64,000 nucleotides of DNA from PGZG01 sp046292765 (GCA_046292765.1 JBKBQA010000001.1:744001-808000); one strand, 5' to 3'; shown: positions 17,905 to 27,973, numbered from the stretch's first letter. Notes: generated from the sequence alone by a model not told the origin. Numbers and translations: made by a program.

Positions 17905-18998
17905 CGCATGCGCTCCGTTTTCAGGTAAGTACGCGAGCGGCGGAACATGCCTTTGCGATAGAGCGGGAACAGTTCCAGCCAGGTGCGCACTTTGATCCAG
18001 ATGCCGTAAATACCTCGTGGCTCATAGATCACCATTAACAGAATGATCAGGGCAAACACGGCGGTATCCATACCCGGATACGAGGCGATGCCGATGCCAA
18101 AGCTGTTGTTCAGCATGTCGCGGGTGATGGCAATCACTTGCGGCAGCATCACTACAACGATGGCACCAAAGAAAGCGCCATGTATGGAGCCAAGCCCGCC
18201 GATCACCACCTGCAGCAACAGCGTGATCGAGATCAGCACCAGAAAGCTTTCATAGTTCACGGCCTGCACCAGATGCGCATACATGGCGCCGGCCAGACCG
18301 GTAATGGCACAGGACAGAGCAAAGGCGAGGGTTTTGGTGCGCGCTACGTTGACGCCCAGTGCACGAGCCGATACTTCGCTGTCGCGCACGGCAAGAAACG
18401 AGCGTCCGGTAGGCGAGCGCAGCAGGTTTGCGTAAGCCAGTGTCACCACCACCAGCACGGCCAGACACAGATAATAAAAAATGGTCGGGTCGCCATAGCG
18501 GTCTGCCTGTAAACCAAACAGCTCGATGGTTGGTGCAAACAGGCCGGATACACCGCCGGTAATCGGCGCCGCCATGATCGCCACATCCTCGATAATGATG
18601 CTCAGCGCCAGTGTGGCAATGGCCAGATAGATGCCGCTCATGCGCAGAATCGGCCGGGCAATGATGGCGCCGATGATCCCGGACGCCAGCGCACTGGCGA
18701 GCAAAGCGGGAAAGAAATTCCAGCCACGCAGCATCAGCGCCAGATTGGTAAAGGCACCGATCGCCATAAAGGCGGCATGGCCGAGGCTGACCTGGCCGGT
18801 GTGGCCGGCAATCAGCATCAGGCCGAGGCCAGCCAGTGCCCATATCAACACCGAGGTGAGTTCGCCCAGATAGTAGCTGCCGAGCAACCAGGGGGCGACA
18901 ACAGCAGCAACCAGCAGCAGGCCATACTGGATAAGGTGCCGCCGATCTTCGAACAGGTTGATATCGTCGTCGTAACTGCTTTTGAACCGGACTCGCAT
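17901..18998 (-). CDS. LivM-like permease
   Basis: A 365-residue inner-membrane permease with about ten helices and LivM hallmarks: GQVSLGHAAFMAIGAF near residues 70-85, RMSGIYLAIATLALS near 119-133, and VARTKTLAFALSCAITGLAGAMYAH. The N-terminus has an extra charged stretch (FKSSYDDDINLFEDRR) before the first helix. It pairs with LivH. Confidence 0.92.
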   Translation of the reverse strand: MRVRFKSSYDDDINLFEDRRHLIQYGLLLVAAVVAPWLLGSYYLGELTSVLIWALAGLGLMLIAGHTGQVSLGHAAFMAIGAFTNLALMLRGWNFFPALLASALASGIIGAIIARPILRMSGIYLAIATLALSIIIEDVAIMAAPITGGVSGLFAPTIELFGLQADRYGDPTIFYYLCLAVLVVVTLAYANLLRSPTGRSFLAVRDSEVSARALGVNVARTKTLAFALSCAITGLAGAMYAHLVQAVNYESFLVLISITLLLQVVIGGLGSIHGAFFGAIVVVMLPQVIAITRDMLNNSFGIGIASYPGMDTAVFALIILLMVIYEPRGIYGIWIKVRTWLELFPLYRKGMFRRSRTYLKTERMR

Positions 18999-19001
18999 CA
19001 G

Positions 19002-19880
19002 TTACACCTTCTTCTGGCTGATTTGGGCGAACAATCCGCCGGGACGCAGGATCAGGACCAACAACATCAGCACGTAGGGGGCAATCTGGCTCGACCCTGC
19101 CGGCAGGTAGCGAGCAGCAAACGGCTCGACAATGCCCACCAGCAGGCCGCCAGCTAGCGCGCCGGGCAGCGAGCCAAGGCCGCCGATCACCGCTGCGGCA
19201 AAGGCCTTGATGCCGAACAGCAGGCCCACCGACGGCTCCACTGCACCCTTGGCGGCAAACAGTACCCCAGCGATGGCAGCGACTACTCCGGACAGGGCCC
19301 AGACAATCGAGTTGACCCGCTTAACCGGGATACCCATGTAGTAGGCCGCCATCTGATTCTGGCTGCTGGCCTGCATGGCGACGCCAAGGCGGGTGTGGGC
19401 AAAAAAGAAATACAAGGTAGTGGTCAGCGCCACCGTGGCGAGGATGATCACCGCGTCGACCACCGGCACAATCAAGCTGCCAAGCTGAAGCGTCTTGCCG
19501 ACGAAGGGAGTTTGCAGTGACACCGGATCGTGTCCCCAGATGGCGCCGGCGGCAAAGCGGATCAGAAAGCCCAGAGCGATAGTGAGAATCACCATGGCGA
19601 ACTGTGGCTGGCCGAAGATGCCGCGCAGCACAAAACGATCCAGCAGGTAACCGAATGCCCCCATCACCAGTGCGGCTAATGTCAGGCCGAGCAGAAAGGG
19701 CAGATCAGCATTGCCGGTGTTGATAAAGGCAATGCCGAGAAAGGCGCCCAGCATGAGCATGTCGCCCTGGGCAAAATTAACCGCTTCGGAGGCTTTGTAA
19801 ATCAGTACAAAACCCAATGCCAGCAGGCCGTAAATACAACCATTGGCAATCCCGCTGACCAGCAGCTGGAGAATATCCAT
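19002..19880 (-). CDS. LivH-like permease
   Basis: A 292-residue permease, first gene of the minus-strand operon livH-M-G-F-ligase-livK. Typical LivH motifs are NGCIYGLLALGFVLIYKASEAVNFAQGD at the N-terminus (core GLLALGFVLIY) and AVIGGLGSLPGALAGGLLVGI near residue 230. The start ATG follows AGGAGAAGGG. The 124 bases upstream, to the sufE stop, hold the operon promoter region; a TTGACG is present at 19975-19980 (minus) but no convincing -10. Confidence 0.92.
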   Translation of the reverse strand: MDILQLLVSGIANGCIYGLLALGFVLIYKASEAVNFAQGDMLMLGAFLGIAFINTGNADLPFLLGLTLAALVMGAFGYLLDRFVLRGIFGQPQFAMVILTIALGFLIRFAAGAIWGHDPVSLQTPFVGKTLQLGSLIVPVVDAVIILATVALTTTLYFFFAHTRLGVAMQASSQNQMAAYYMGIPVKRVNSIVWALSGVVAAIAGVLFAAKGAVEPSVGLLFGIKAFAAAVIGGLGSLPGALAGGLLVGIVEPFAARYLPAGSSQIAPYVLMLLVLILRPGGLFAQISQKKV

Positions 19881-20004
19881 CAGTCCCTTCTCCTGAGGGC
19901 TACATCGAACCTTCGGAAGAGTAGCGGATGGAGGAGGAGGGGGCCAGTACCGAAAAGGTAACGGTTTCCCGACCCGTCAACAGCGGGTGAAGAGAGCGGC
20001 AGGG

Positions 20005-20451
20005 TCAGGCGAGACGCCCGGCCTCATCGCGGATCCGCGCCACCATGGCCTGCACGCCATTGCCCCGGGTCGGGCTCAGATGCTTGAGCAGATCAAGCTT
20101 GCCGAAATAGTCCTGCATGTCGTAGTCGAGAATCTGCTGCGGCGATTTGCGGTTGAGTGCTGCCAGCACCAGAGCGGCCAGGCCACGCACGATCAGGGCG
20201 TCGCTGTCGACCGCGAGGTAGAGCCGGTTTTCCTGCGGCTGATACTGGTGCGCCAGCCACACCTGACTTTGGCAGCCACGGACAAAGCGATCCTCGGTTT
20301 TCAGCGTGTCCGGCAGGGGCGGCAGGGATTTGCCGAGGTCGATGATGTAGCGATAGCGCTCTTCCCAGTCGTCGAGGAAGCCGATGCTATCAAGAACTTC
20401 CTCTGCCGTGATGCTACTGCCAAACGGGGAGTCGTTGTAAAAGGCATCCAT
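20005..20451 (-). CDS. sufE: SufE, sulfur-acceptor protein
   Basis: A 148-residue protein with the SufE core: FLDDWEERYRYIIDLGK, then the persulfide-accepting C60 in VRGCQSQVWL, and RGLAALVLAALNRKSPQQIL. It takes sulfur from SufS and hands it to SufBCD. It is the last gene of the suf operon, and its ATG overlaps the sufT stop by one base. It is close to E. coli SufE in length (138). Confidence 0.95.
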   Translation of the reverse strand: MDAFYNDSPFGSSITAEEVLDSIGFLDDWEERYRYIIDLGKSLPPLPDTLKTEDRFVRGCQSQVWLAHQYQPQENRLYLAVDSDALIVRGLAALVLAALNRKSPQQILDYDMQDYFGKLDLLKHLSPTRGNGVQAMVARIRDEAGRLA

Positions 20452-20993
20452 TAGAACAATCCGAGTTCAAGTTGCGCTTCTTCAGTCATCATGTCGCGAC
20501 TCCAGGGCGGATCGAACACCAATTCGACCTCGACCTGGTCCACATTCGGAACCCGGCCCAGGCGGTATTCCACATCACCGATCAGCACCGGGCCCATGCC
20601 GCAGGTCGGGGCGGTCAGGGTCATGCGCACCTGCACCACATTCCGGTTCTCGCGGCGGATCACATCACAGCCGTAAACCAGTCCGAGATCGACGATATTG
20701 ACCGGGATTTCCGGGTCAAAAATGGTGTGCAGGGCCCGATTAACATCGTCATCCCGGACACGGCCGTCAGCTTCAGGAAGGTCGAAGTGGAGTTCCAGTG
20801 GTTGCATGCCGATAGCATCGCCATCGGTGCCATCAATGCGCGCCATATTGCCGTTGACGGTGACGGTCCAGGTGCCACCCAGCGCTTGCTTGATATTCAC
20901 AAAGGTATTCTTGTGAATGGTGATGGGCGTCCCCGACGGCACCAGTCGGGCAGACACATCACGATGGGTAACGACAGTGCGTTGCTCGCTCAT
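20451..20993 (-). CDS. sufT: SufT-type DUF59/MIP18 Fe-S maturation protein
   Basis: A 180-residue protein. The N-terminal SufT-specific part carries GTPITIHKNTFVNIKQALGGTWTV (core ITIHKNTFV, about residues 22-46), and the MIP18/DUF59 domain (about 80-170) has FDPEIPVNIVDLGLVYG and the conserved cysteine in LTAPTCGMGP. SufT proteins support Fe-S cluster maturation under high demand. The ATG at 20993 overlaps the sufA stop by four bases; the longer reading to 21026 is unnecessary. Confidence 0.93.
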   Translation of the reverse strand: MSEQRTVVTHRDVSARLVPSGTPITIHKNTFVNIKQALGGTWTVTVNGNMARIDGTDGDAIGMQPLELHFDLPEADGRVRDDDVNRALHTIFDPEIPVNIVDLGLVYGCDVIRRENRNVVQVRMTLTAPTCGMGPVLIGDVEYRLGRVPNVDQVEVELVFDPPWSRDMMTEEAQLELGLF

Positions 20994-21349
20994 GCTTTGA
21001 CCGTGAAGCTTTCGCCGCAGCCGCACTCACCGGTGGCGTTCGGGTTGCGAAACTTGAAGAAGCTGTTGACGCCTTCGGTCACATAGTCGATTTCGGTGCC
21101 GTTAACGACGCTGACGCTGTCGCTGTCTATAAACAGGGTGACATCATCGGCGATGCGAATCTGTTTGTCCTCGGGCTTTTCGTCACGAACATAGTCGAGC
21201 ACGTACATGTAGCCGGAGCAGCCTGATGGCTTGACCGCCAGCCGCAGGCCACGGGCCGCTTCACGACGGATTTCCCGGCGCGCCTGTTTCTCTGCGGTCG
21301 TCGTCATGCGGATGCTGACGTCGCCGGGCACATAGGTCTGTACACTCAT
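20990..21349 (-). CDS. sufA: SufA/ErpA-like A-type Fe-S carrier
   Basis: A 119-residue A-type carrier with all three cluster-ligating cysteines: C44 in GCSGY and C109/C111 in ECGCGESF. The N-terminal VSIRMTTTAEKQARREIRRE resembles the SufA/IscA family; position within suf makes SufA the natural name, although A-type paralogues are hard to tell apart by sequence. Ten bases after sufS and four-base overlap with sufT. Confidence 0.92.
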   Translation of the reverse strand: MSVQTYVPGDVSIRMTTTAEKQARREIRREAARGLRLAVKPSGCSGYMYVLDYVRDEKPEDKQIRIADDVTLFIDSDSVSVVNGTEIDYVTEGVNSFFKFRNPNATGECGCGESFTVKA

Positions 21350-21359
21350 CTGGACGCCC

Positions 21360-22571
21360 CTACAGGAAGGTTTTCACTTTCTCGAGGGCGTTGAACAGCC
21401 GCTCGATGTCTGTTGTGTCATTGTAGATCGAAAATGATGCCCTGACCGTACCGGGAATGCCGAGGCGGCTCATCAGCGGCATGGTGCAGTGATGACCGGT
21501 ACGTACCGCTACTCCTTGCTGGTCCAGCAACTGGCCGACATCGTGCGGGTGGGCGCCGTCGAGCAGGAAAGACATCACCGCCACCTTGCCCGGCGCGGTG
21601 CCGATCAGGCGCAGGCCATCGAAGGCTTCGGCCCGACTGGTGGCTTCTTCCAGCAGGGCCGCTTCGTGGGCGGCCAGCTTGCTGCGGTTCTGGGCTGCAA
21701 GCCATTGCACGGCCGCGCCCAGCCCGATGGCGCCGGCGATGTTGGGGGTGCCCGCCTCGTACTTGTAGGGCAGCCGGTTCCAGGTGCTGCGTTCAAAGCT
21801 CACCGTCTCGATCATTTCGCCGCCCCCGAGCCAGGGTGGCATCGCTTCGAGTAATTCACGGCGACCATACAGCACGCCAATGCCGGTGGGGCCGAACAGC
21901 TTGTGCCCGGAGAACACATAGAAATCGCAATCCAGCGCTCGCACATCGACCGGGAAATGGGATACCGCCTGAGCGCCATCAATCAGGGTGGCGGCGCCCA
22001 CCGCCTGCGCCTCGCGGATCATTTCTGCGACCGGATTGACGGTGCCGAGCGCGTTGGAGACATGCGTGATTGCCACCATGCGGGTGCGTTCGCTGAGCAG
22101 GGCACGATAGGCATCGATGTCCAGACTGCCGTCAGCGTGCATCGGGATCACCTTGAGGGTAGCCCCACTGCGCTCGCAGGCCATCTGCCAGGGCACGATG
22201 TTGGAGTGGTGTTCCAGGGTCGAAATGATGATTTCATCACCGGCCCGGAAACGGGCGCCAAAGCAGGTCGCCACCATATTGATGCTCTCGGTGGTGCCAC
22301 GGGTCCAGATGATCTCTTCACGGGTCGCATTGAGAAAATCAGCCACGGTCTGGCGAGCATTTTCAAACCGGTTGGTGGCTTCATCACTCAGATAGTGGGC
22401 GCCGCGATGAACATTGCTGTTGCATTGGCGGTAGTAGGCGTCAATCGCCTGCAATACCGCTTCCGGTTTTTGCGTGGTCGCACCGTTGTCGAGATAGACC
22501 AGCGGCTTGCCGCGAACGCTCCGGGACAGGATCGGAAACTGGGCACGCAGTGCGGCGATGGCTGCGGTCAT
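21360..22571 (-). CDS. sufS: SufS, class II cysteine desulfurase
   Basis: A 403-residue PLP enzyme with the class II catalytic C362 in RTGHHCTMPLM, the PLP lysine region FSGHKLFGPTGIGVLYG and the N-terminal YLDNGATTQKP. It supplies persulfide to SufE. It is distinct from the class I IscS encoded 14 kb away. The ATG at 22571 begins one base after the sufD stop; the longer frame to 22628 lies inside sufD. Confidence 0.96.
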   Translation of the reverse strand: MTAAIAALRAQFPILSRSVRGKPLVYLDNGATTQKPEAVLQAIDAYYRQCNSNVHRGAHYLSDEATNRFENARQTVADFLNATREEIIWTRGTTESINMVATCFGARFRAGDEIIISTLEHHSNIVPWQMACERSGATLKVIPMHADGSLDIDAYRALLSERTRMVAITHVSNALGTVNPVAEMIREAQAVGAATLIDGAQAVSHFPVDVRALDCDFYVFSGHKLFGPTGIGVLYGRRELLEAMPPWLGGGEMIETVSFERSTWNRLPYKYEAGTPNIAGAIGLGAAVQWLAAQNRSKLAAHEAALLEEATSRAEAFDGLRLIGTAPGKVAVMSFLLDGAHPHDVGQLLDQQGVAVRTGHHCTMPLMSRLGIPGTVRASFSIYNDTTDIERLFNALEKVKTFL

Positions 22572-22572
22572 G

Positions 22573-23805
22573 TCAGAGCGCCTCGCCGAGCCAGCCCATG
22601 GCCCAGTCGCGAACGGAGTCATGGGCAATAGCCATCAGGGTTTCATTGACGAAGCCGGTACCGAGCATGCGCTTTGCCGTGGCCGCATCGACGCCGCGGG
22701 AGCGCAGATAGAAAAGCTGTCCGGCATCCATCTGGCCAATAGTAGTGCCATGGGCACACTTGACGTCGTCATTGTAGATTTCCAACTCTGGTTTGCTGTC
22801 GATCTCGGCATCATTGGACAACAGCATATTGTTGTTCGACAGCGAGGCATCGCTGCCTCTGGCATAAGGGTGGATATGAATGCGCCCATTAAAGACAGCA
22901 CGGCCCTTCTCGCCGGCGATACCCTTGTACACCTGACCGGAGTGGCAGTGGGGCGCCATGTGCTCCACATTCAGGTGATTATCGATATGGCTGTGGTCAC
23001 GGGCAATAAAAATGCCGCGCATGGCCAGCTCGGCGCCGCTTTCCAGCAGACGTACATGGACGTCGTTGCGGCGCAGTACATTGCCGCGCATCAGCTGACT
23101 CGAATCCACCCGGCTGTCACGCTGCTGGTCTATTTGCAGATTACCAATGTGCAATGTATCGGGGCTTTCGCTTTGTAGTCGATAGTGTGTCAGCTTGCTG
23201 TTGGCACCAGCCTTAATGTGCGTCAGGGCGTTGGCGAGAACAGGACCATCACCGAGATAATGTTCGATCAGGGTCAGCTCGCTGCCCTCCGCCAGCTCTA
23301 CCTGCAGGCGATTGGCGGTATGGCAGGGGTGGCTGGCCTGATTGAAAAACACCACATGAACAGTGCTTTCGATGCGGGCATTGCGTTCGGTTTTCAGCAG
23401 CAACCCATTTTCCAGACTGGCACTGTTCAGCCAGCCGAACAGGGTGTCGGGTGCCTCATTAGCCGGCGTTGCCATGGAAAGTGGCAGGGCTTGAAGGCCA
23501 GAGGGCAGGTTGGGCAAGGTGTCGGGCAGCCTGCCGTTGCTGATCACGATCAACAGATCAGCCAGTGCCGGAATCACCGGAGCGCTGTTGGTTTCTGCTG
23601 CTGCGGTTGTCAGCTGGCCTGCATCGAGGGCCGCCAGACTGGTGTACTTCCACGCTTCATGACGTTTTTCCGGAAACGGCAGCTGCTGTACCTGCTGGCG
23701 ACCACGCTTGCGCAAGGACGCCAGTCCATCATCTCGCACGCTGGCACTGGCCAGTGCCAGTGCACCGCGTTTCAGCTGGTCGGCGAGCGGAGAGATGCTG
23801 CTCAT
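22573..23805 (-). CDS. sufD: SufD, Fe-S scaffold component
   Basis: A 410-residue beta-helix protein of the SufBD family, with the N-terminal KRHEAWKYTSLAAL and the C-terminal signature region NDAEIDSKPELEIYNDDVKCAHGTT (core PELEIYNDDVKCAHG) and FYLRSRGVDAATAKRML. It forms the SufBC2D scaffold. The ATG at 23805 overlaps sufC by four bases. Confidence 0.96.
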   Translation of the reverse strand: MSSISPLADQLKRGALALASASVRDDGLASLRKRGRQQVQQLPFPEKRHEAWKYTSLAALDAGQLTTAAAETNSAPVIPALADLLIVISNGRLPDTLPNLPSGLQALPLSMATPANEAPDTLFGWLNSASLENGLLLKTERNARIESTVHVVFFNQASHPCHTANRLQVELAEGSELTLIEHYLGDGPVLANALTHIKAGANSKLTHYRLQSESPDTLHIGNLQIDQQRDSRVDSSQLMRGNVLRRNDVHVRLLESGAELAMRGIFIARDHSHIDNHLNVEHMAPHCHSGQVYKGIAGEKGRAVFNGRIHIHPYARGSDASLSNNNMLLSNDAEIDSKPELEIYNDDVKCAHGTTIGQMDAGQLFYLRSRGVDAATAKRMLGTGFVNETLMAIAHDSVRDWAMGWLGEAL

Positions 23806-24557
23806 GCCGAGGCTTCCTCGCCGGTGAGCCAACCGTAGCCCTTCTGTTCCAGCTCCAGTGCCAGCTCCTTGCCGCCCGATTTGATAATGCGACCGCCAGC
23901 CAGCACATGGACATGATCCGGTACGATGTAATCGAGCAGCCGCTGGTAATGGGTCACCATGACGATGGCACGCTCAGGGCTGCGCAACGCATTGACACCT
24001 TTCGCCACCACCTGCAGGGCATCGATATCGAGTCCGGAGTCGGTCTCGTCAAGCAGCGCCAGCTTCGGTTCGAGCAGCATCATCTGCATGATCTCATTGC
24101 GCTTTTTCTCGCCGCCGGAAAAGCCTTCGTTAACACCGCGCTTGAGAAACTGCTGATCCAGATTAACCTGCTGGCACGCCTCGCGGGCGCGGCGCAGCAG
24201 GGTCACGGCGTCCAGCGGTTCCTTGCCCTGGGCTGCGCGCACGGCTTCCAGTGACGCCTTGAGGAACTCCATGTTCGACACGCCGGGGATTTCCACCGGG
24301 TACTGGAAGGCAAGAAAAATCCCGGCGCGGGCGCGCTCCTCGGTGTTCATGTCGGCCAGTGACTGGCCCTCGAACAGCACCTCGCCGCCGGTGATTTCGT
24401 ACCCGTCGCGACCGGCCAGCACATTCGACAGGGTGCTCTTGCCAGAGCCGTTCGGGCCCATGATGGCGTGTACTTCACCCGGTTTGATGCTGAGTGACAG
24501 ACCCTTGAGAATTTCCTGGCCGTCAACGGCAGCGTGCAGATCGCGAACTTCTAGCAT
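23802..24557 (-). CDS. sufC: SufC, scaffold ATPase
   Basis: A 251-residue ABC-type ATPase with Walker A GPNGSGKST (about 34-42), the SufC-specific FQYPVEIPGVS, signature FSGGEKKRNEIMQM, Walker B LALLDETDSGLD and H-loop VTHYQRLL. It powers the SufBCD scaffold. The ATG at 24557 has AGGA upstream; in-frame extension further upstream would run into sufB. Confidence 0.97.
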   Translation of the reverse strand: MLEVRDLHAAVDGQEILKGLSLSIKPGEVHAIMGPNGSGKSTLSNVLAGRDGYEITGGEVLFEGQSLADMNTEERARAGIFLAFQYPVEIPGVSNMEFLKASLEAVRAAQGKEPLDAVTLLRRAREACQQVNLDQQFLKRGVNEGFSGGEKKRNEIMQMMLLEPKLALLDETDSGLDIDALQVVAKGVNALRSPERAIVMVTHYQRLLDYIVPDHVHVLAGGRIIKSGGKELALELEQKGYGWLTGEEASA

Positions 24558-24579
24558 GTCAGATTCCTGAACAGTTAAG

Positions 24580-24598
24580 CGGCGGCGTGGTGCCGCCG
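24580..24598 (-). other. GC hairpin between sufB and sufC
   Basis: A 7-bp perfect stem CGGCGGC/GCCGCCG with a 5-base loop fills the 47-base gap between the sufB stop and the sufC start. There is no T-run, so it is more likely an mRNA-stability or partial-attenuation element than a terminator. Confidence 0.4.
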
Positions 24599-24604
24599 GA
24601 AAAA

Positions 24605-26047
<1,443 letters not shown>

Positions 26048-26136
26048 GTCAGTTCTCCCGGCCGTCAGGGACGGCAGGCAAGCGGGCGAGGCAGGGATTG
26101 CCACGCCCACGGGTCAGGCTCGCACGGTGGTGCGTC

Positions 26137-26166
26137 ATTGTCTCAATACCCGACTAAAACAGTCAA
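26137..26166 (-). promoter_or_regulatory. Predicted suf operon promoter
   Basis: On the minus strand TTGACT (-35, 26166 down to 26161) is followed after 18 bases by GACAAT (-10, 26142 down to 26137; four of six consensus matches). This is the same geometry as at the iscR box, with the -35 inside the IscR site. Confidence 0.65.
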
Positions 26167-26170
26167 CTAT
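26146..26170 (+). promoter_or_regulatory. Consensus-perfect IscR type-1 box at the suf promoter
   Basis: All 25 positions satisfy the E. coli type-1 IscR consensus (half-sites ATACCCGACT and AGTCAACTAT around a five-base centre AAAAC). It covers the suf -35, so [2Fe-2S]-IscR should repress suf when clusters are plentiful. Match to the recalled consensus is seen; regulation is inferred. Confidence 0.88.
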
Positions 26171-26220
26171 TGATCCGGCGGAGGCAAGGGCAGGGCAGCC
26201 CATGTTCGGCGATGCTCGGT

Positions 26221-26238
26221 AAGTGTGCGCTCACACTT
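26221..26238. promoter_or_regulatory. Palindrome in the suf/ndk intergenic region
   Basis: An inverted repeat AAGTGTG-CGCT-CACACTT with 7-bp perfect arms lies in the 331-base gap between divergent sufB and ndk, upstream of the ndk -10. It looks like an operator for a dimeric regulator. Spacing does not fit CRP. The regulator is unknown. Confidence 0.4.
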
Positions 26239-26288
26239 GTCTGTCCGTGTCGCTGCGGGGAACAGTATAAAAAGACGCCCCGCATGCG

Positions 26289-26294
26289 TATAAT
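26289..26294 (+). promoter_or_regulatory. TATAAT -10 element for ndk
   Basis: A perfect TATAAT within GCGTATAATGCCGCG, about 85 bases upstream of the ndk ATG. No clear -35 was found at the expected distance; another AT-rich hexamer TATAAA is at 26266-26271. It probably drives the long ndk-der operon. Confidence 0.6.
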
Positions 26295-26378
26295 GCCGCG
26301 CTCCCGCATCCGACCGCACCTGCCGGGCGATCGCGGGGTGCAACTTTATCCGAAACCCGAGCCGAAAGAGAGGATCCG

Positions 26379-26810
26379 ATGGCTGTTGAGCGTACCCTGT
26401 CCATTATCAAGCCCGATGCCGTGGCCAAGAATGTCATTGGCGAGATCGTTAGCCGTTTCGAGAAGGCTGGTCTGCGGGTCGTGGCCATGAAGATGGTCCA
26501 TCTGTCGGATGAGAAAGCCGGTGGTTTCTATGCAGAGCACAAGGAACGCCCGTTCTTTAAGGATCTGGTGTCTTTCATGACCTCCGGTCCGGTGGTTGTG
26601 CAAGTGCTGGAAGGCGAAGGCGCAGTGGCCAAAAACCGTGATCTGATGGGTGCTACCAACCCGAAAGATGCGGCAGCGGGCACTATTCGTGCCGATTTCG
26701 CCAGCACCATCGACGAGAATGCGGTACACGGTTCCGACTCCGCCACCTCGGCGGAACGCGAAATCGCTTACTTCTTTGCTGCTGACGAGCTCTGCGCGCG
26801 TACTCGCTAA
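26379..26810 (+). CDS. ndk: Nucleoside diphosphate kinase
   Basis: A 143-residue enzyme that transfers phosphate between nucleoside di- and triphosphates through a phospho-histidine. It starts MAVERTLSIIKPDAVAKN, and the active-site H117 lies in NAVHGSDS. Length is as in E. coli. AGAGAGGATCCG precedes the ATG. It heads the ndk-rlmN-pilF-rodZ-ispG-hisS-yfgM-bamB-der cluster, which in relatives follows iscX. Confidence 0.97.
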   Translation: MAVERTLSIIKPDAVAKNVIGEIVSRFEKAGLRVVAMKMVHLSDEKAGGFYAEHKERPFFKDLVSFMTSGPVVVQVLEGEGAVAKNRDLMGATNPKDAAAGTIRADFASTIDENAVHGSDSATSAEREIAYFFAADELCARTR

Positions 26811-26828
26811 GCAGGCTCCGGAGCTGTT

Positions 26829-27965
26829 ATGACTGACAAGATCAATCTGCTCGGCCTGTCCTGCATCGAGATGGAGGAATTTTTTCTTTCCCTGGGAGAG
26901 AAAAAATACCGCGCCCATCAGATGCTCAAGTGGATGCATATCCACCAGGCGGATAATTTCGAGCAGATGACCGATGTCGGCAAAAAGCTCCGTGACAAGC
27001 TCTCGGAAATTGCCGAGATCCGTGCCCCGGAAATCCTCCACGAGGGGATTTCCCGGGACGGCACCCGCAAATGGGTATTCCGGGTCGATGGCGGCGGTGC
27101 CGTCGAGACTGTATTTATCCCGGACGGCCGCCGCGGCACCCTCTGTGTCTCTTCCCAGGTGGGCTGTTCGGTGGATTGTTCGTTTTGCTCCACTGGCAAG
27201 CAGGGTTTCCAACGCGATCTCACCAGTGCCGAGATCATCGGTCAGGTGTGGCTGGCAAGCCGGTCCTTTGGCCCGCGCAAGAACCTCGGGGAACACCCGA
27301 TCACCAATATTGTCATGATGGGCATGGGCGAACCCCTGCTCAACTTTGACAACGTGGTGCGTGCCATGCGGGTAATGAAGGATGATCTGGCTTACGGGAT
27401 TTCCAAGAAGCGCATCACCCTGTCCACTTCCGGTGTGGTGCCAATGATTGACCGGCTGTCCGACGAACTTGACGTGTCGTTGGCGATTTCGCTGCATGCG
27501 CCCAACGACGAGCTGCGCGACAAGCTGGTGCCGCTGAACCGCAAATATCCGCTGGCCGAGTTGCTGGCAGCCTGCCGACGCTATAGCGACAGGCGCCCCG
27601 ACAAGCGCAAGAGCATCACCATGGAATACGTGATGCTCAAGGCCGTTAATGATCAGCCCGAGCACGCCCGGCAACTGGTCAAGGTGCTCGGCAATCTGCC
27701 GGTGAAGGTTAACCTGATTCCGTTCAACCCGTTCCCCCACGCGGGCTATGAGCGCTCCGACAAGCGCGATATTCTGGCGTTTCACAAGTACCTGAACGAC
27801 CACGGTCTACTGACCACGGTGCGAACCACCCGGGGCGATGATATCGACGCCGCCTGTGGTCAGCTTGTCGGGGATGTGATGGACCGCACCCGGCGCAGTG
27901 AGCGCTGGCAAAAGGAAGTGTTTTTGCGTGCCGGCGAATCCGCCGATGGCGCGGCCGCATCATGA
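26829..27965 (+). CDS. rlmN: RlmN, dual 23S rRNA/tRNA adenine-C2 methyltransferase
   Basis: A 378-residue radical-SAM enzyme that methylates C2 of A2503 in 23S rRNA and A37 in some tRNAs. The cluster-binding cysteines C113-x3-C117-x2-C120 (GCSVDCSFCSTGK) are present. The C-terminal catalytic cysteine is C343 in DIDAACGQL. It lies 18 bases after ndk and, being an Fe-S enzyme, depends on the neighbouring Suf machinery. Confidence 0.96.
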   Translation: MTDKINLLGLSCIEMEEFFLSLGEKKYRAHQMLKWMHIHQADNFEQMTDVGKKLRDKLSEIAEIRAPEILHEGISRDGTRKWVFRVDGGGAVETVFIPDGRRGTLCVSSQVGCSVDCSFCSTGKQGFQRDLTSAEIIGQVWLASRSFGPRKNLGEHPITNIVMMGMGEPLLNFDNVVRAMRVMKDDLAYGISKKRITLSTSGVVPMIDRLSDELDVSLAISLHAPNDELRDKLVPLNRKYPLAELLAACRRYSDRRPDKRKSITMEYVMLKAVNDQPEHARQLVKVLGNLPVKVNLIPFNPFPHAGYERSDKRDILAFHKYLNDHGLLTTVRTTRGDDIDAACGQLVGDVMDRTRRSERWQKEVFLRAGESADGAAAS

Positions 27966-27973
27966 GGAACGCC

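Noticed and set aside
26221..26238. Palindrome considered as a CRP site
   Set aside because: CRP needs TGTGA-N6-TCACA; here the half-sites are closer, so it is reported only as an unassigned palindrome.
26346..27803. 485-codon open frame antisense to ndk and rlmN
   Set aside because: It spans two well-defined genes on the plus strand and encodes a His/Gln-rich sequence typical of an antisense reading.
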